40,165 nucleotides of DNA from contig JAQTNG010000005.1 in NCBI GenBank assembly GCA_028714015.1, forward strand, positions 1 to 40,165. The letters are read 5' to 3'. The stretch comes from Elusimicrobiota bacterium (GTDB taxonomy: Bacteria > Elusimicrobiota > Elusimicrobia > UBA1565 > UBA9628). Position 1 is the first letter of the stretch. Every line of letters begins with the position of its first letter. Positions 39,299-40,165 of the stretch are shown in pieces. A model generated the notes under the pieces. That model searched no databases. It was not told where the DNA came from and saw nothing but the letters and a program-made list of their open reading frames with translations. Made by a program: the position numbers and the translations under genes.

Positions 39299-40165
39299 AT
39301 GCCGGCCCTGATTCGCGCCGCGACGCAAGCCGCCCGGAACCTCATCGTGGGGGGCGGGCAGGAGTTCGTGTTCAGGCGCACGCACCCGCAAAACGGCCTG
39401 CGCTTCGGGACCCCGATTCCCGAGTCTCTTCCCTTCTACGTGCATATTCCTTTTTGCAAGACGCTCTGCCCTCACTGCCCGTACAATAAAATCACCTATG
39501 AGCGGAGTCTTGCCGGCGCTTATACCGCCGCTCTCATCCGGGAAATCGAACAGGCGCATCGGCAGCTCGGTTCATGCGAGGTCCCGTCGATTTACATCGG
39601 CGGCGGCACTCCGACCTTGCTGATCGACGAACTCCCGAGCATACTCGATGCCATTCGCTCCCGCTTTCGTCTCACGGGAAAAATCTGCCTCGAGACATCG
39701 CCCCAAGAACTCACCCAGGAGAAGATCGCCCGCCTCGAGGATATGGGGATAAGCATGCTCAGCATCGGCGCGCAGTCCTTCGACGACGAGCGGCTCCGAT
39801 TTCTAGGCCGCTCCCACACCGCCTCCCTGCTGCGGGAAGTCCTGCCGCGGGTCCTCGCAGCCAAATTCGACTCGGTGAATGTCGATCTCATCTTCGCCTA
39901 CCGGGATCAGACGGCGGCTCAGTTGCGGCGGGATATCGACGAAGTCCTGGCGACGGGCGCCACGCAGCTCACCTGCTACCCGCTCTTCACATTCCCGCAC
40001 AGCGCCGCGGGAGAGCAAAAGAAACTGCAGCGGATCCAGGGGCCCGGCATCCTCCGGCGGCGGAGCCTATACCGCGTCCTGCATGAACACTGCCTCTCCA
40101 GAGGGTTGGAGCGCACTTCGGTGTGGGGATTCAAGAAGGCGGGAGATGAGCGGTTTTCCTCGGTG
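39299..40165 (+). CDS. HemN/HemW/ChuW-like radical SAM protein, 3' truncated by window
   Basis: Own translation from the ATG at 39299: LPFYVHIPFCKTLCPHCPYNK, IYIGGGTPTLL, ISMLSIGAQSFDDERLRFLGR; absent from the ORF track because no stop lies in the window. Confidence 0.88.
   Translation, partial: MPALIRAATQAARNLIVGGGQEFVFRRTHPQNGLRFGTPIPESLPFYVHIPFCKTLCPHCPYNKITYERSLAGAYTAALIREIEQAHRQLGSCEVPSIYIGGGTPTLLIDELPSILDAIRSRFRLTGKICLETSPQELTQEKIARLEDMGISMLSIGAQSFDDERLRFLGRSHTASLLREVLPRVLAAKFDSVNVDLIFAYRDQTAAQLRRDIDEVLATGATQLTCYPLFTFPHSAAGEQKKLQRIQGPGILRRRSLYRVLHEHCLSRGLERTSVWGFKKAGDERFSSV

Overview
High-GC bacterial window, almost entirely protein-coding. It looks like a diderm with an LPS pathway; Elusimicrobiota-like is a guess, not shown by the sequence. 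Left part: a tightly coupled lipid A operon (lpxA 3' end, lpxI, Gfo/Idh oxidoreductase, lpxB, msbA-like ABC transporter, short RelA/SpoT homologue, two lipoproteins). Middle: rpmB, recG, a class III cyclase, a secreted PLD-family protein, metH, a HEAT-repeat protein, an XRE-HTH + nucleotidyltransferase module, and a giant exported PEP-synthase-like/LMW-PTP fusion. Right part: coaD, exported M14 and M3 peptidases, a CFA-synthase-like methyltransferase, lgt, an OmpA-like protein, an EF-hand protein, and two radical SAM genes running off the end. The signals I rate highest are: (1) a SAM-II-like riboswitch plus intrinsic terminator upstream of metH; (2) a two-gene HTH/nucleotidyltransferase module (TA or defence-like) with two identical 16-bp palindromic operators, the second overlapping the start codon; (3) an exported 1742-aa fusion with PEP-utiliser His domain, ATP-grasp and LMW tyrosine phosphatase in a non-canonical order; (4) a ~167-nt three-way-junction-like inverted-repeat element between convergent genes; (5) a recurrent '-10 box, 6-7 nt, start codon' arrangement predicting widespread leaderless mRNAs; (6) AUA codons used almost only when the next base is C. 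No tRNA, rRNA, CRISPR array or transposase was recognised.
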